Assembly: GCF_001425785.1 (NCBI RefSeq)
Contig: NZ_LMDI01000076.1
Location: forward strand, 124,001-188,000
Source: Rhizobacter sp. Root1221
GTDB taxonomy: Bacteria > Pseudomonadota > Gammaproteobacteria > Burkholderiales > Burkholderiaceae_C
Direction: 5' to 3'
Length of the DNA: 64,000 bases
Positions 42,848 to 52,071 of this stretch are shown here, piece by piece. The position numbers and the translations under genes were made by a program. Within the stretch, counting starts at the first letter, position 1. Every line of letters starts with the position of its first letter. Under the pieces are notes generated by a model. The model was not told the origin of the DNA and did not search any database. It saw only the letters and a list, made by a program, of their open reading frames with translations.

Positions 42848-43753
42848 TCAATCGATCGTGATGACGAGTCGCCCCGTGACATGGCCTTGCGCGCTCAGTT
42901 CGTGCGCGGCGGCAATGCGGTCCAACGGAAAGACTCGCTCTACGGGCAAGGTGAACGATCCAGCGGTGAACAGTGCTGCAGCGCCCGCCAGCGCCTGGGT
43001 CGAGTCCTTCGGCTCGAACGATGTCTTCACGCCGTGTTGAGGTGCCGTGGGGTCTGTGATCGACAGGACCCTCGAGGGGTCGCCGCCGGTGATCGCCACC
43101 AACTCCTGGATGATTCCAGAGCCGGCGATGTCGAGTGCCGCCTGCACACCTTCCGGCGCAAGGGCCGCAACCCGCCCGGCCAAGCCGGGACCGTAGGTCG
43201 TCGGGATGGCGCCCAGGGAGCGAAGGTATGCATGCTTCGGTTCGCTCGCGGTGCCAATCGTGCGGATGCCGGCGGCCCTGGCGAGTTGGATGACCGCGGA
43301 CCCTACCCCGCCGGCAGCACCACTGACCAACAGCGTCTCCCCTCGCTTCACCCCCACCTGGTCGATGATCCGTGCGGCCGTCTCGACCGCCACGGCGAAG
43401 CCCGCGGCTTCTTCGAAGGAGAGCCCATCGGGCTTCAGCGCCCACTCTTGCAGGATCGCATACTCGGCCATCGTGTGGTGCCCCTTGCCGAACACGGCAT
43501 CGCCCACCGACACGCCGGACACGCCATCGCCAACCGCATCAATGACACCTGCCGCGTCGAAGCCACTCCCGGCCGGCAGCGGGATGGGCATCATCTCGCG
43601 CATGTATCCAGCCCGCAGTTTCCAGTCGATCGGGTTGACGCCGGCCGCCCTGACCGCGATCCGCACCTGGCCTGGACCAGGCTCGGGCACATCGATTTCT
43701 TCAATCTTCAAAACCTCTGGGCCACCGTAGCTGTGAAACCGCACTGCTTTCAT
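42848..43753 (-). CDS. NADPH:quinone oxidoreductase-like zinc-independent MDR enzyme
   Basis: A 301-residue medium-chain reductase. It starts MKAVRFHSYGGPEVLKIEEIDVPEPGPGQV, continues with AAGVNPIDWKLRAGYM and the Rossmann motif SGAAGGVGSAVIQLARA, and lacks the zinc-ligand cysteines. Relatives reduce quinones or enones. It is divergent from a LysR regulator across 162 bp and convergent with the amidohydrolase gene. Confidence 0.9.
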   Translation of the reverse strand: MKAVRFHSYGGPEVLKIEEIDVPEPGPGQVRIAVRAAGVNPIDWKLRAGYMREMMPIPLPAGSGFDAAGVIDAVGDGVSGVSVGDAVFGKGHHTMAEYAILQEWALKPDGLSFEEAAGFAVAVETAARIIDQVGVKRGETLLVSGAAGGVGSAVIQLARAAGIRTIGTASEPKHAYLRSLGAIPTTYGPGLAGRVAALAPEGVQAALDIAGSGIIQELVAITGGDPSRVLSITDPTAPQHGVKTSFEPKDSTQALAGAAALFTAGSFTLPVERVFPLDRIAAAHELSAQGHVTGRLVITID

Positions 43754-43915
43754 TTGAGCATTCCTTGTTTGACGTTCGTGAATGGCGTGGGCATCGAAGG
43801 CGCCAATGGCCGCCGCACGCGTGCGGACCAACCGCCAGTTCCTGTCCACGCCGCCATTGTTCGGTGGCCCATGCACGGCGCATAGCCCAGAAAACTTGGA
43901 CACGATGTCTCGCAG

Positions 43916-44803
43916 ATGGAACACTCATTGGATATCACCGCACTCGCCGACTTCAACCTTGTTGCGACCCACGGCGGGTTCGGGCGCGCAAGCCGTGCCA
44001 GCGGGCAGCCGAAGGCCACGCTGTCTCGCCGCGTGCGGGCGCTGGAGGAAAGTCTGGGCGTTCGCCTCGTCGAGCGTGGTGCCCGCAGGCTGAAGCTGAC
44101 GCCGGAGGGCGCAGTTCTGCATGCGCGAACCGTTGATCCTTTCGGCGAGATCGCGCAGGTGGCGCAGGAACTGAAATCCGGCATCGGCCGGCCGCGCGGC
44201 GTGTTGCGCGTCAGTGCGCCACTGCTGTTCGCGCTTACCGCGATGGGGCGTCTGGGCGCAGCGTTCCTCAGCGCCCATCCCGAGGTGCGGCTGGAGGTGA
44301 CCGCGGAGGACCGCCTCGTCGACCTCGTGGGCGAAGGATACGATGCCGTGGTGCGCTTCAACCCGCGGCCAGACGACGCGCTGGTTGGCCGCCGCTTCAT
44401 GAGCGACCAACTGGTGCTCGTTGCGCCGCCCGGCCTGCGCCAGCCGCAGGCCGATGCATCGGCGCCCGGCGATGCCGAACTTCCGGCGATCGTGCGCACC
44501 GGCCGCACCGAGGTGGGACCGTGGACGGTCGTCGACGAGGCAGGATGCTTGCGTACCTACCACCCACGGCCGGTGCTGTGCTTCTCGACCCCGCTGCTGA
44601 TACGAGACGCCGTGCTCGCTGGCGCCGGCGCCGCCGTGGTGCCCCGCTCTCCGGTGGCCGAAGACATCGCTGCCGGACGCCTCGTCGAGTGGGGCGTGGT
44701 GCAGGCGCCGCCAATCGAAGGCTGGGTGCTGCACGCATCGCGCCGGCTGGTGAGCCCCAAAGTGAGCGCGTTCGTGGATTTCCTGTGCGAGCACTTCGCC
44801 TGA
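43916..44803 (+). CDS. LysR-family transcriptional regulator
   Basis: A 295-residue regulator. The HTH is DFNLVATHGGFGRASRASGQPKATLSRRVRALEESLGVRLVERGARRLKLTPEG. The effector domain has RPRGVLRVSAPLLFAL and DLVGEGYDAVVRF, and ends with VSAFVDFLCEHF. Transcribed away from the quinone oxidoreductase gene, it probably regulates it and itself from the shared 162-bp region. Confidence 0.92.
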   Translation: MEHSLDITALADFNLVATHGGFGRASRASGQPKATLSRRVRALEESLGVRLVERGARRLKLTPEGAVLHARTVDPFGEIAQVAQELKSGIGRPRGVLRVSAPLLFALTAMGRLGAAFLSAHPEVRLEVTAEDRLVDLVGEGYDAVVRFNPRPDDALVGRRFMSDQLVLVAPPGLRQPQADASAPGDAELPAIVRTGRTEVGPWTVVDEAGCLRTYHPRPVLCFSTPLLIRDAVLAGAGAAVVPRSPVAEDIAAGRLVEWGVVQAPPIEGWVLHASRRLVSPKVSAFVDFLCEHFA

Positions 44804-44860
44804 TGTGCTGACTTGATATCCGCCGGAATCAAGGAGGCCAGCGTTTGATCCGCCGCCGCC

Positions 44861-45079
44861 TCAGTAGTGCGGCGGCAGTTCGTCGCGCAGGCTGCGGAAG
44901 CTGCCGGCGTCGGGCGCGGGCATCTGCTGGCGCAGGTTCGCCAGCTCGCGGGCGAGCTGGTCGATCTGTTGCTGCTGCCGCGCCACGATCTCGTTGAGCG
45001 AATCCACCAGGTCCTCGGTGTAGCTCGCCTTGATCTCGAGGTCGGTCAGGCGCTGGTCGGTGTCGTGCGGTTGGTCCAT
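44861..45079 (-). CDS. slyX: SlyX family protein
   Basis: A 72-residue coiled-coil protein. RLTDLEIKASYTEDLVDSLNEIVARQQQQIDQL is the SlyX heptad region, and the C terminus ends DELPPHY, the conserved tail of the family. The function is unknown. It starts 14 bp past the FUSC gene stop on the same strand, and the convergent LysR gene ends 57 bp away. Confidence 0.92.
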   Translation of the reverse strand: MDQPHDTDQRLTDLEIKASYTEDLVDSLNEIVARQQQQIDQLARELANLRQQMPAPDAGSFRSLRDELPPHY

Positions 45080-45093
45080 GGCTGTATTGGAAC

Positions 45094-47193
45094 TCACTGG
45101 CGTGCGACCTTCACCAGCGCCTCGTTCGCGGCCTGCTGGATGCGGCGGGCATCGGTCTCCAGCACGTGCAGCCGGCGCAGCAGCCACGGCATCACGTCGC
45201 GGGCCGGCGCTTCCATCGGCAGCATCGACAGGCCGCCGGCCGCGTCGTCGGGCACGGCGGCCGGAGGGGTGTCGTGCAGTGCAAGGCTCGCGGCCACCGA
45301 CGCGGCCGTGGCCGCCAGCGCCGCGGCCACCACCGGTTCGTCCAGCTCCGCACGGCGGCGCGACAGGATCATCCGCACCACCGACAGGTGCGCCATCAGG
45401 CGTTGGCCGTGGTCGAGCACCTTGGCCACGTCCTGCACCGGCAGCCGCACCGCTTCCGGTTCCGCGCCCGTGCGCTGCAACAGCCCGGCCAGCACCTCGA
45501 TCGCGTCATACGCGCGGCGGCGGGCGAGCCGGGGCGCCACCCCATCGGCGACCGCCAGCGTCAGCGCGTGGGCGGCGTAGTCGGCCAGTTCCTTCAGCGT
45601 GCGCCCCAGTGTGCCCGGCAGGCTGCGCCGTTCCCATGACGGCAGCACGTAGCTGAAGGCCCATGCGAGGGCGGCACCCAGCACCGTGTCGGCCACCCGC
45701 TCGGGGATCGCAAAGCCGCCGGCCGGGTGCACGAGGTGCGCCTGCAACAGGGCCATCACCGTGGCGGCCGTGGCCGTCAGCCAGTACCGCTTCAGCACGA
45801 ACGCGTGGGCCGTGCCCACCGCGAGCAGGAACACCGCGCCCAGCAGGAACGGCGAGTGCACCAGGGACAGCCCCAGCACCACCACGCACCCCACCAGCGT
45901 GCCGAGCACCCGCGCGTTGCGGCGTGCCAGCGTCTGCTCCAGGTTGCCGCGCAACACCACCGCCACGCCCAGCACCAGCCAGTGCGGGTGAGACGCCCAA
46001 GGCGACGCGAGCGCGATGAAGTACGCAGCGCCCAGCGCCAGCGCCGAGCGCACCGCGTGCCGGAAAACAGGCGACGCGCCGGAGAGCTGTGCCTTCAGTG
46101 CCGCGAGCGGCCAGCCTTCGGGCGCCACGAAGTTCTGCAACTCGGTGCGCGACAGCACCGGGGTGTCCGGGTCGGCGTCGAGCAAGGCCTGGATGCGTGC
46201 CACGTCGTCGTTCAGGTTGTGCAGCCGCCCCACCACCGCGGGCAGCAGGCGCATGCGGGCATCGTGGGCGGCCACCGGGGCGTCCGCAAAAACATCCCCC
46301 AGTGGCGAGGCCGGCGCCGCCAGCACCTCGCCGTCGCGCAACGCACCGGCCGCGGCCTCCAGCGATTCCCCGATGCGCTGCAGTGCCGAAGACACCTGCC
46401 CCAGCACCCAGCGCGCGGTGTTGTCGTTGCCCAGCAGGTCGAGGTCGAGGCGGCTGGCCAGCAGCACGTCGCGCAGGTCGATCAGGCGCAGCAAGATGGC
46501 GATGTTGCGCCGGGCGGTGTCGGAGTCGGGGGCGATGAACACGAAGTCGCGTGCGGTCTGCAGGCGCTCGGCGGCAGCAGTTTCACCGGCAATCCAGGCG
46601 CGCATCGCGGCAGCCTCCTGCTCGCTGTCCGGCGCCGAGGCCAGCAACGCGGCCCGCAGGCGAAAGAGGTCGGCCATGGTCCGCAGCGCCTGCGCGAGCG
46701 ACAGCGTGCGCAACCGGCGCTGCAGCACTGCGCCTGCGGCCAGTGACCACACGAAGTAGGCGGCGGCGCCCACTGCGGTCCAGCCCGCCAGCACCCACGG
46801 CGACACGGACGACTCGGGCACCGCCATCGTGAACACGAGCGACAAGATGGGCGCGAACGACACGGCCCCTGCCCGCGGCCCCCACGCCATCGTCATCATC
46901 GCCACGAACGCGATGGCCCCGATGCCGAAGCCGAGTGCCACCGGATGCGGATCGAGCAGCGCCACCACCAGCGCGGCGGCCACGCTGAGCACCGCCGCCA
47001 CCGGCACCCGGCTGCGCGTGCGCGACAAGGTGTTGGGCACGTCGGCCAGGCTCGCACACACCGCCCCGCTCAACGCGAGCTGCGCCGCATGGTGGCCGGC
47101 CACGGCCGTGATGACGAACTGGATCAGGCCGATGCCCAGCGCCACGGCGATGCCGTTGAGCACGTGGGCGGGGATGCGGCGAAGGAGGGTCAT
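45094..47193 (-). CDS. FUSC-family (YccS-like) inner-membrane protein
   Basis: A 699-residue membrane protein with two clusters of about five to six transmembrane helices (about 10-160 and 375-530) separated by a long soluble helical region. The second cluster (ASHPHWLVLGVAVVLRGNLEQTLARRNARVLGTLVGCVVVLGL) is the FUSC core shared with YccS and aromatic acid exporter AaeB. Relatives export aromatic acids or toxic metabolites. No adaptor gene accompanies it, as AaeA would, so the transport role is inferred. Confidence 0.85.
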   Translation of the reverse strand: MTLLRRIPAHVLNGIAVALGIGLIQFVITAVAGHHAAQLALSGAVCASLADVPNTLSRTRSRVPVAAVLSVAAALVVALLDPHPVALGFGIGAIAFVAMMTMAWGPRAGAVSFAPILSLVFTMAVPESSVSPWVLAGWTAVGAAAYFVWSLAAGAVLQRRLRTLSLAQALRTMADLFRLRAALLASAPDSEQEAAAMRAWIAGETAAAERLQTARDFVFIAPDSDTARRNIAILLRLIDLRDVLLASRLDLDLLGNDNTARWVLGQVSSALQRIGESLEAAAGALRDGEVLAAPASPLGDVFADAPVAAHDARMRLLPAVVGRLHNLNDDVARIQALLDADPDTPVLSRTELQNFVAPEGWPLAALKAQLSGASPVFRHAVRSALALGAAYFIALASPWASHPHWLVLGVAVVLRGNLEQTLARRNARVLGTLVGCVVVLGLSLVHSPFLLGAVFLLAVGTAHAFVLKRYWLTATAATVMALLQAHLVHPAGGFAIPERVADTVLGAALAWAFSYVLPSWERRSLPGTLGRTLKELADYAAHALTLAVADGVAPRLARRRAYDAIEVLAGLLQRTGAEPEAVRLPVQDVAKVLDHGQRLMAHLSVVRMILSRRRAELDEPVVAAALAATAASVAASLALHDTPPAAVPDDAAGGLSMLPMEAPARDVMPWLLRRLHVLETDARRIQQAANEALVKVARQ

Positions 47194-47303
47194 CGTGGCG
47201 CCTCGGGGGCGCGGTCATCTTATTTCAAGCAGTGGTTGGGGACACTGTCATCCCGCCTGGGGCCCACTGCTGTCCGGGGAACATCACCACCGCAGCCTTC
47301 CGC

Positions 47304-48218
47304 TCACCCCCGCTCCCACGGCGGCACCGCCCCGATCTTCTCCACCATGAAGTCCACGAACGCCCTCACCCGCGGTGGTACGTGGCGGCGCTGCGGCATC
47401 ACCGCGTAGATGCCGCTCGGCGGCACCGGGTAGGCGTCGAGCAGCGTGACGAGGCGTCCGGCGCGCAGGTCTTCCCACACGTGCCAGGTGGAATGCAACG
47501 CGATGCCGAGGCCGGCGATGGCGGCGTCGGACTGCAATTCGCCCTGGCTGCTCTCCAGGCGGCCACTCACGCGCACGGCCACCTCGGTCTTGCGGCGGCG
47601 GTCGGCGAAGCGCCACACGTCGCGGCGGCCGGCGTGGCTCACCATCACGAGGCAGTCGTGGCGGGCCAGGTCGGCCGGGGTCTTCGGTGTGCCATGGCGC
47701 ACGAGGTAGTCGGGCGACGCCACCACGACGCGGCGGTTCACCGCCAGTTGCCGGGCCACCAGCGTGGAGTCGTCGAGTTCGCCGATGCGGATGGCGAGGT
47801 CGAACCCCTTGCCCACGAGGTCCACCGTCTGGTCGTCGAAATCGGCCTGCACACGCACCTTCGGGTGGCGCGCCAGGAACTCGGCCAAGACCGGCGACAC
47901 GTACAGCCGCCCGAACGTGGACGAGGTGGTCAGGCGCAACGTGCCCGCCACCTCGCTGCCGGCCTCGCGCAAGCCGTTGGTGAGGGCCTCCAGGTCGTCC
48001 ACGAGGGGCCGTCCCTGCTCGGCCAGGCGTTGCCCCTCCGGCGTGACGTGCAGGCTGCGCGTGGTGCGCTGGAACAGGCGCACGCCGAGGTGGGCCTCCA
48101 GCCGCTTGAGCCGCTGGCTGGTGACGGCCACCGAGAGGTCGAGGCTGCGCGCCGCGGCGCTGATGGAACCGTGGTCCAGCACCCGCAGGAAGAGGCCGAT
48201 GTCGCCGACGCAATCCAT
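47304..48218 (-). CDS. LysR-family transcriptional regulator
   Basis: A 304-residue regulator. It starts MDCVGDIGLFLRVLDHGSISAAARSLDLSVAVTSQRLKRLEAHLGVRLFQRTTRSLHVTPEG, a CrgA/PecT-like LysR HTH, with effector-domain landmarks GTLRLTTSSTFGRLYV and GLGIALHSTWHVWEDLRAGRLV. It is divergent from the MFS exporter across 98 bp, which suggests it controls that gene. Confidence 0.92.
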   Translation of the reverse strand: MDCVGDIGLFLRVLDHGSISAAARSLDLSVAVTSQRLKRLEAHLGVRLFQRTTRSLHVTPEGQRLAEQGRPLVDDLEALTNGLREAGSEVAGTLRLTTSSTFGRLYVSPVLAEFLARHPKVRVQADFDDQTVDLVGKGFDLAIRIGELDDSTLVARQLAVNRRVVVASPDYLVRHGTPKTPADLARHDCLVMVSHAGRRDVWRFADRRRKTEVAVRVSGRLESSQGELQSDAAIAGLGIALHSTWHVWEDLRAGRLVTLLDAYPVPPSGIYAVMPQRRHVPPRVRAFVDFMVEKIGAVPPWERG

Positions 48219-48223
48219 GATTC

Positions 48224-48244
48224 TCAGTATTTCATTGAAACTGA
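48224..48244. promoter_or_regulatory. Candidate LysR binding site between divergent LysR and MFS genes
   Basis: TCAGT (48224-48228) and ACTGA (48240-48244) are inverted, and inside them TTTCATTGAAA (48230-48240) is a second palindrome of T-N11-A type. It lies 6 bp before the LysR start and 73 bp before the MFS start, in the AT-rich centre of the intergenic region. Confidence 0.45.
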
Positions 48245-48316
48245 ATCGTGATGCTGGTGGTTTTTCAGAAGAATGTCCAGCCGTACCCTTCGGGCAGTCT
48301 TCCACGGAGCCCGTTC

Positions 48317-49510
48317 ATGTCCACCACCCCCAAGGCGCTGTACGCGCTGACGGCCGGCGCCTTCGGCATCGGCACCACCGAGTTCGTCATCATGGGCCTG
48401 CTGCTGCAGGTCGCCGCTGACCTGCATGTGTCCATCGCCGCGGCCGGCCTGCTGATCTCGGGCTATGCGCTCGGGGTGTTCGTGGGCGCCCCGCTGCTCA
48501 CGGCGGCCACCGGCAGGCTGCCGCGCAAGTCGGCCCTCGTGATGCTGATGGTGGTGTTCACGTTGGGCAACCTCGCCTGCGCGCTGGCGCCCGACTACGG
48601 CTGGCTGATGGCGGCACGGGTGGTCACGTCGCTCGCACACGGCACGTTCTTCGGCATCGGCTCCGTGGTGGCCACCAGCGTGGTGGCGCCCGACCGCAAG
48701 GCTTCGGCCATCTCGATCATGTTCACGGGCCTCACGGTGGCCACGCTGCTGGGGGTGCCCGCAGGCGCCTGGCTGGGCCTGCACTTCGGCTGGCGCGCCA
48801 CCTTCTGGGCCGTGGCCGCGATCGGCGTGGTGGCCACGCTGGTGGTGTGGCGCTGGGTGCCGAGGGACGCCGGCCGCGCGCAAGCGCCCGCGTCGTTCGC
48901 GCGCGAACTGACGGTGCTGGCCCGCCCGCAGGTGCTGCTGGGCCTGCTGGCCACGGTGGTGGGATTTGCCGGCGTGTTCACCGTCTACACGTACATCCAG
49001 CCCATCCTCACGCGCATCACCGGCTTTTCGGACGCTGCCGTGTCGCCGGTGCTGCTGGTGTTCGGCGTCGGCATGATCGCAGGCAACATCCTGGGCGGCA
49101 AGCTGGCCGACCGCCGCCTGGTGCCCGCCACGCTCGGCACGCTCGCCGTGCTGGCCGTCGTGCTGGGCTTGATGACGTTCGTGCTGGAAAGCCCCGTGGG
49201 CGCGGTCGCCTTCACCGGCCTGCTGGGCGCCGCGGCGTTTGCCACCGTGTCGCCGCTGCAGCTGCGGGTGCTGCAGAAGGCCGAGGGCGCGGGCCAGAAC
49301 CTCGCGTCGAGCCTGAACATCGCCGCCTTCAACCTGGGCAACGCGATCGGTGCATGGCTCGGAGGCGTGGTGATCGACCGCGGACCGGGGCTCGGGGCCG
49401 TCACGTGGGTGGCGGCGCTGGTGACGCTGCTGGGGCTGGGCATCGTGGTGCTGAGCCTGCAGGTGGAACGCCGTGGCCGCCCGGTACGCGGCCCGGCCTA
49501 CCTGGCGTAA
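48317..49510 (+). CDS. MFS transporter, DHA1 family (AraJ/YdhP-like)
   Basis: A 397-residue, 12-helix exporter. TEFVIMGLL in TM1, GYALGVFVGAPLLTAATGRLPRKSALV (TM2-loop motif A region) and GRDRG-like GKLADRRLVP in the second half are typical. ARVVTSLAHGTFFGIGSVVA is characteristic of the AraJ-type DHA1 branch. Substrates in this group include sugars, purines and drugs; none can be assigned. Its 3' end overlaps the convergent dctM gene by 13 bp. Confidence 0.88.
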   Translation: MSTTPKALYALTAGAFGIGTTEFVIMGLLLQVAADLHVSIAAAGLLISGYALGVFVGAPLLTAATGRLPRKSALVMLMVVFTLGNLACALAPDYGWLMAARVVTSLAHGTFFGIGSVVATSVVAPDRKASAISIMFTGLTVATLLGVPAGAWLGLHFGWRATFWAVAAIGVVATLVVWRWVPRDAGRAQAPASFARELTVLARPQVLLGLLATVVGFAGVFTVYTYIQPILTRITGFSDAAVSPVLLVFGVGMIAGNILGGKLADRRLVPATLGTLAVLAVVLGLMTFVLESPVGAVAFTGLLGAAAFATVSPLQLRVLQKAEGAGQNLASSLNIAAFNLGNAIGAWLGGVVIDRGPGLGAVTWVAALVTLLGLGIVVLSLQVERRGRPVRGPAYLA

Positions 49511-51429
49511 AGCATCTGCGGCAACCACAACCCGATGGCCGGGAACTGGTACAGCAGGAAGATGGCGAGCACCTGGATGGCCATGAACGGCAGCATGCCC
49601 GCGAAGATCTGGTTCAACGTCACGTGTTTCGGCGCCACGCCCTTCAAGTAGAAGGCGGCCATCGCCACGGGCGGCGAGAGGAACGCCGTCTGCAGGTTCA
49701 GCGCCACCAGCAGGCCGAAGAACAGCGGGTCCACGCCGAAGTTGTCGAGCAGCGGCACGAAGATGGGCATGAAGATCACGATGATCTCGGTCCACTCCAG
49801 CGGCCAGCCCAGCACGAAGATGATCACTTGCGACAGGACGAGGAACTCGGTCTTCGTGAGGTTCATGCCGAGCACCCAGCGCTCCACGAGCTCCTGGCCG
49901 CCGAGCAGCGCGAACGCGGCCGAGAAGATGGACGAGCCCACGAACAGCCAGCACACCATGGCCGAGGTCTTGGCCGTCAGGAAGACGGACTCCTGCACCC
50001 GCGTGAACGTGAGTTGCCGGTAGGCCGCGGCCAGCAGCAGCCCGCCGGTGGCGCCCACCGCGGCGGCCTCGGTGGGGGTGGCCAGCCCGTAGACGATGGA
50101 ACCGAGCACCGAGAGGATCAGGATCAGCAGCGGGAAGAACGACGTCAGCAGCATCTTGAAGATCTCGAGCCGCGTGAAGTTCAGCACCATGTAGAACGTG
50201 AGCACGGCCACCAGCGCCACCGCCGTCGCGGCCCACCACACCTTGGATGGCCCCGACGCCACCGGCGCATCGGCCGCGGAGGCCGGCGCGGCCACCACGG
50301 GCGCCGCCGGCACGGCCTCGCCCACCGGTGCGCTGGCACCCGGTGGTTCGCCCAGTGCGCCGTCGGACGGCGGCTCGGCCAGGCCATCGCTGGGCGGTTC
50401 GTCGAGGCCATCGCGGGGTTCGGCCGGGGCTTCGGTGACACCGCCACCGATCTGCTGCATCTCGGGCGCGGCATCCACCACCGGCACCGCGGTGACCGAC
50501 CGGTACGACAACCCCACCACCGCCAGCACCAGCACGAGCGGCATCAGCGCCACGGCCAGTTGCCCGGCGAGGTAGAGGGCCGGCACGTGGTGCCGGCCGG
50601 TGCCACGCAACGCCGCCAGCAGCCCCGGCACAGCGCGGGCTTCGCCATCGGCACCGGCCTGCACGAGCCGCGCGGGCAAGGGCACGCGCCGATCTTCGGC
50701 AGACAGCGGCGGGGCCACGCTGGGCTTGAGCTTCGCGAGGATGATGACGTAGAGCACGTACAGGCCGGCCAGCATGATGCCGGGGAAAAACGCCCCCGCG
50801 TACAACTGCACCACCGACACCCCGGCCGTGGCGCCGTACACGATCAGCAGCACGGACGGGGGGATGAGGATGCCCAGGCAGCCTCCCGCCGTGATGGCCC
50901 CGGCGGACATCTGCACGCTGTAGCCCGCGCGCAGCATGGGCGGGAGCGCCAGCAGGCCCATCAGCGTGACCACGGCACCCACGATCCCCGTGGCCGTGGC
51001 AAACACCGCGCACGTGACCAGCGTGGCCACCGCCAGCGAACCGGGCACCCGCGACAGCGCCAGGTGCAGGCTGCGGAACAGCTTCTCGATCAGGTTCGCG
51101 CGTTCGACGAGGTAGCCCATGAACACGAACAGCGGGATCGAGATCAGCACGTCGTTGGCCATGACCTTGTAGGCGGCCTGCACCATCAGGTCGAGGGTCT
51201 TCGCGCTGTCGCGCTCGTAGGCAATCCACGTGAACAGCATGCCCATGCCCATCAGCGTGAACGCGGTGGGAAAGCCCAGCATGATGGCCACCACCACCAG
51301 CGACAGCATCAGGAGCCCGATGTGCCCGTGCGTGATGACCGGCGCCTGCAGCAGCATCACCACGGCGGCCGTCACCAGCACGGCCATCAGCGCAAAGCCG
51401 AACCACAGCTCCTTGCGCACCTTGATCAT
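49498..51429 (-). CDS. dctM: TRAP transporter large permease with an internal insertion
   Basis: A 643-residue permease (typical DctM about 430). The N-terminal half (SIPLFVFMGYLVERANLIEKLF, GAVVTLMGLLALPPMLRAGY, GGCLGILIPPSVLLIVYG) and the C-terminal half (GLATPTEAAAVGATGGLLLA, GWPLEWTEIIVIFMPIFVPLL, LNLQTAFLSPPVAMAAFYLKG) are standard DctM. Between them, about 240-430, are extra membrane segments and a Pro/Glu/Ala-rich linker containing PPSDGLAEPPSDG repeats. It overlaps the small subunit gene by four bases. Confidence 0.9.
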   Translation of the reverse strand: MIKVRKELWFGFALMAVLVTAAVVMLLQAPVITHGHIGLLMLSLVVVAIMLGFPTAFTLMGMGMLFTWIAYERDSAKTLDLMVQAAYKVMANDVLISIPLFVFMGYLVERANLIEKLFRSLHLALSRVPGSLAVATLVTCAVFATATGIVGAVVTLMGLLALPPMLRAGYSVQMSAGAITAGGCLGILIPPSVLLIVYGATAGVSVVQLYAGAFFPGIMLAGLYVLYVIILAKLKPSVAPPLSAEDRRVPLPARLVQAGADGEARAVPGLLAALRGTGRHHVPALYLAGQLAVALMPLVLVLAVVGLSYRSVTAVPVVDAAPEMQQIGGGVTEAPAEPRDGLDEPPSDGLAEPPSDGALGEPPGASAPVGEAVPAAPVVAAPASAADAPVASGPSKVWWAATAVALVAVLTFYMVLNFTRLEIFKMLLTSFFPLLILILSVLGSIVYGLATPTEAAAVGATGGLLLAAAYRQLTFTRVQESVFLTAKTSAMVCWLFVGSSIFSAAFALLGGQELVERWVLGMNLTKTEFLVLSQVIIFVLGWPLEWTEIIVIFMPIFVPLLDNFGVDPLFFGLLVALNLQTAFLSPPVAMAAFYLKGVAPKHVTLNQIFAGMLPFMAIQVLAIFLLYQFPAIGLWLPQMLYAR

Positions 51430-52043
51430 GCGCGGTCCTTCGTCACCACGAGGCGGTCGAGGGCCTCGATGTCCTCGTCGCGCACGTTGACCATCTCCTT
51501 GAGCTTGTCGACGTCCACTTCCTCGACGTCATCCTCGCGGCGCGGCCATGCGCCCTCGCGCAGGCACAGCACGCACCGCACGATCTCGACGATGCCCTGC
51601 AGCAGCAGCACCGCCCCGGCGAGCGGGATCATGAACTTGAACGGGTAGAGCGGCAGCGCCTCGGCCGAGAACGTCTGCTCGCGGATGGCGAGCGATTCGT
51701 TCGCGTAGGTCCACCCCGCCCACGTGAGGGCCACGATGCCGGGCAGGAAAAACACGATGTAGAGCGTGAGGTCCACCGCCGCCTGCGTGCGCGGCTGGAA
51801 GAAGCCGTACAGCACGTCCCCGCGCACATGGCCGTTCTTGCTCAGCGTGTAGGCGCCGGCCGTCATGAACATGGTGCCGTAGAGCATGATCTGCGCGTCG
51901 AGCACCCACGCGTGCGGGTGGTTCAGCGCGTAGCGCGAGAACACCTCCCACGTGATCAGCGCCGTCAGCACCACGACGAGCCAGGCGAACAGCTTGCCGA
52001 TCCAGGTCGAGAAGCGGTCCACCCCCCACAGCACTTTCTGCAT
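51426..52043 (-). CDS. dctQ: TRAP transporter small permease
   Basis: A 205-residue, four-helix DctQ-type subunit. LITWEVFSRYALNHPHAWVLDAQIMLYGTMFMTAGAYTLSKNGHVRGDVLYGF is the family core. The C terminus carries an acidic extension (REDDVEEVDVDKLKEMVNV). Its stop overlaps the dctM start (ATGA) and it follows dctP by 28 bp, completing the P-Q-M operon. Confidence 0.92.
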   Translation of the reverse strand: MQKVLWGVDRFSTWIGKLFAWLVVVLTALITWEVFSRYALNHPHAWVLDAQIMLYGTMFMTAGAYTLSKNGHVRGDVLYGFFQPRTQAAVDLTLYIVFFLPGIVALTWAGWTYANESLAIREQTFSAEALPLYPFKFMIPLAGAVLLLQGIVEIVRCVLCLREGAWPRREDDVEEVDVDKLKEMVNVRDEDIEALDRLVVTKDRA

Positions 52044-52071
52044 GCGTCTGCTCCTTCCGGGCGGCGGTACG

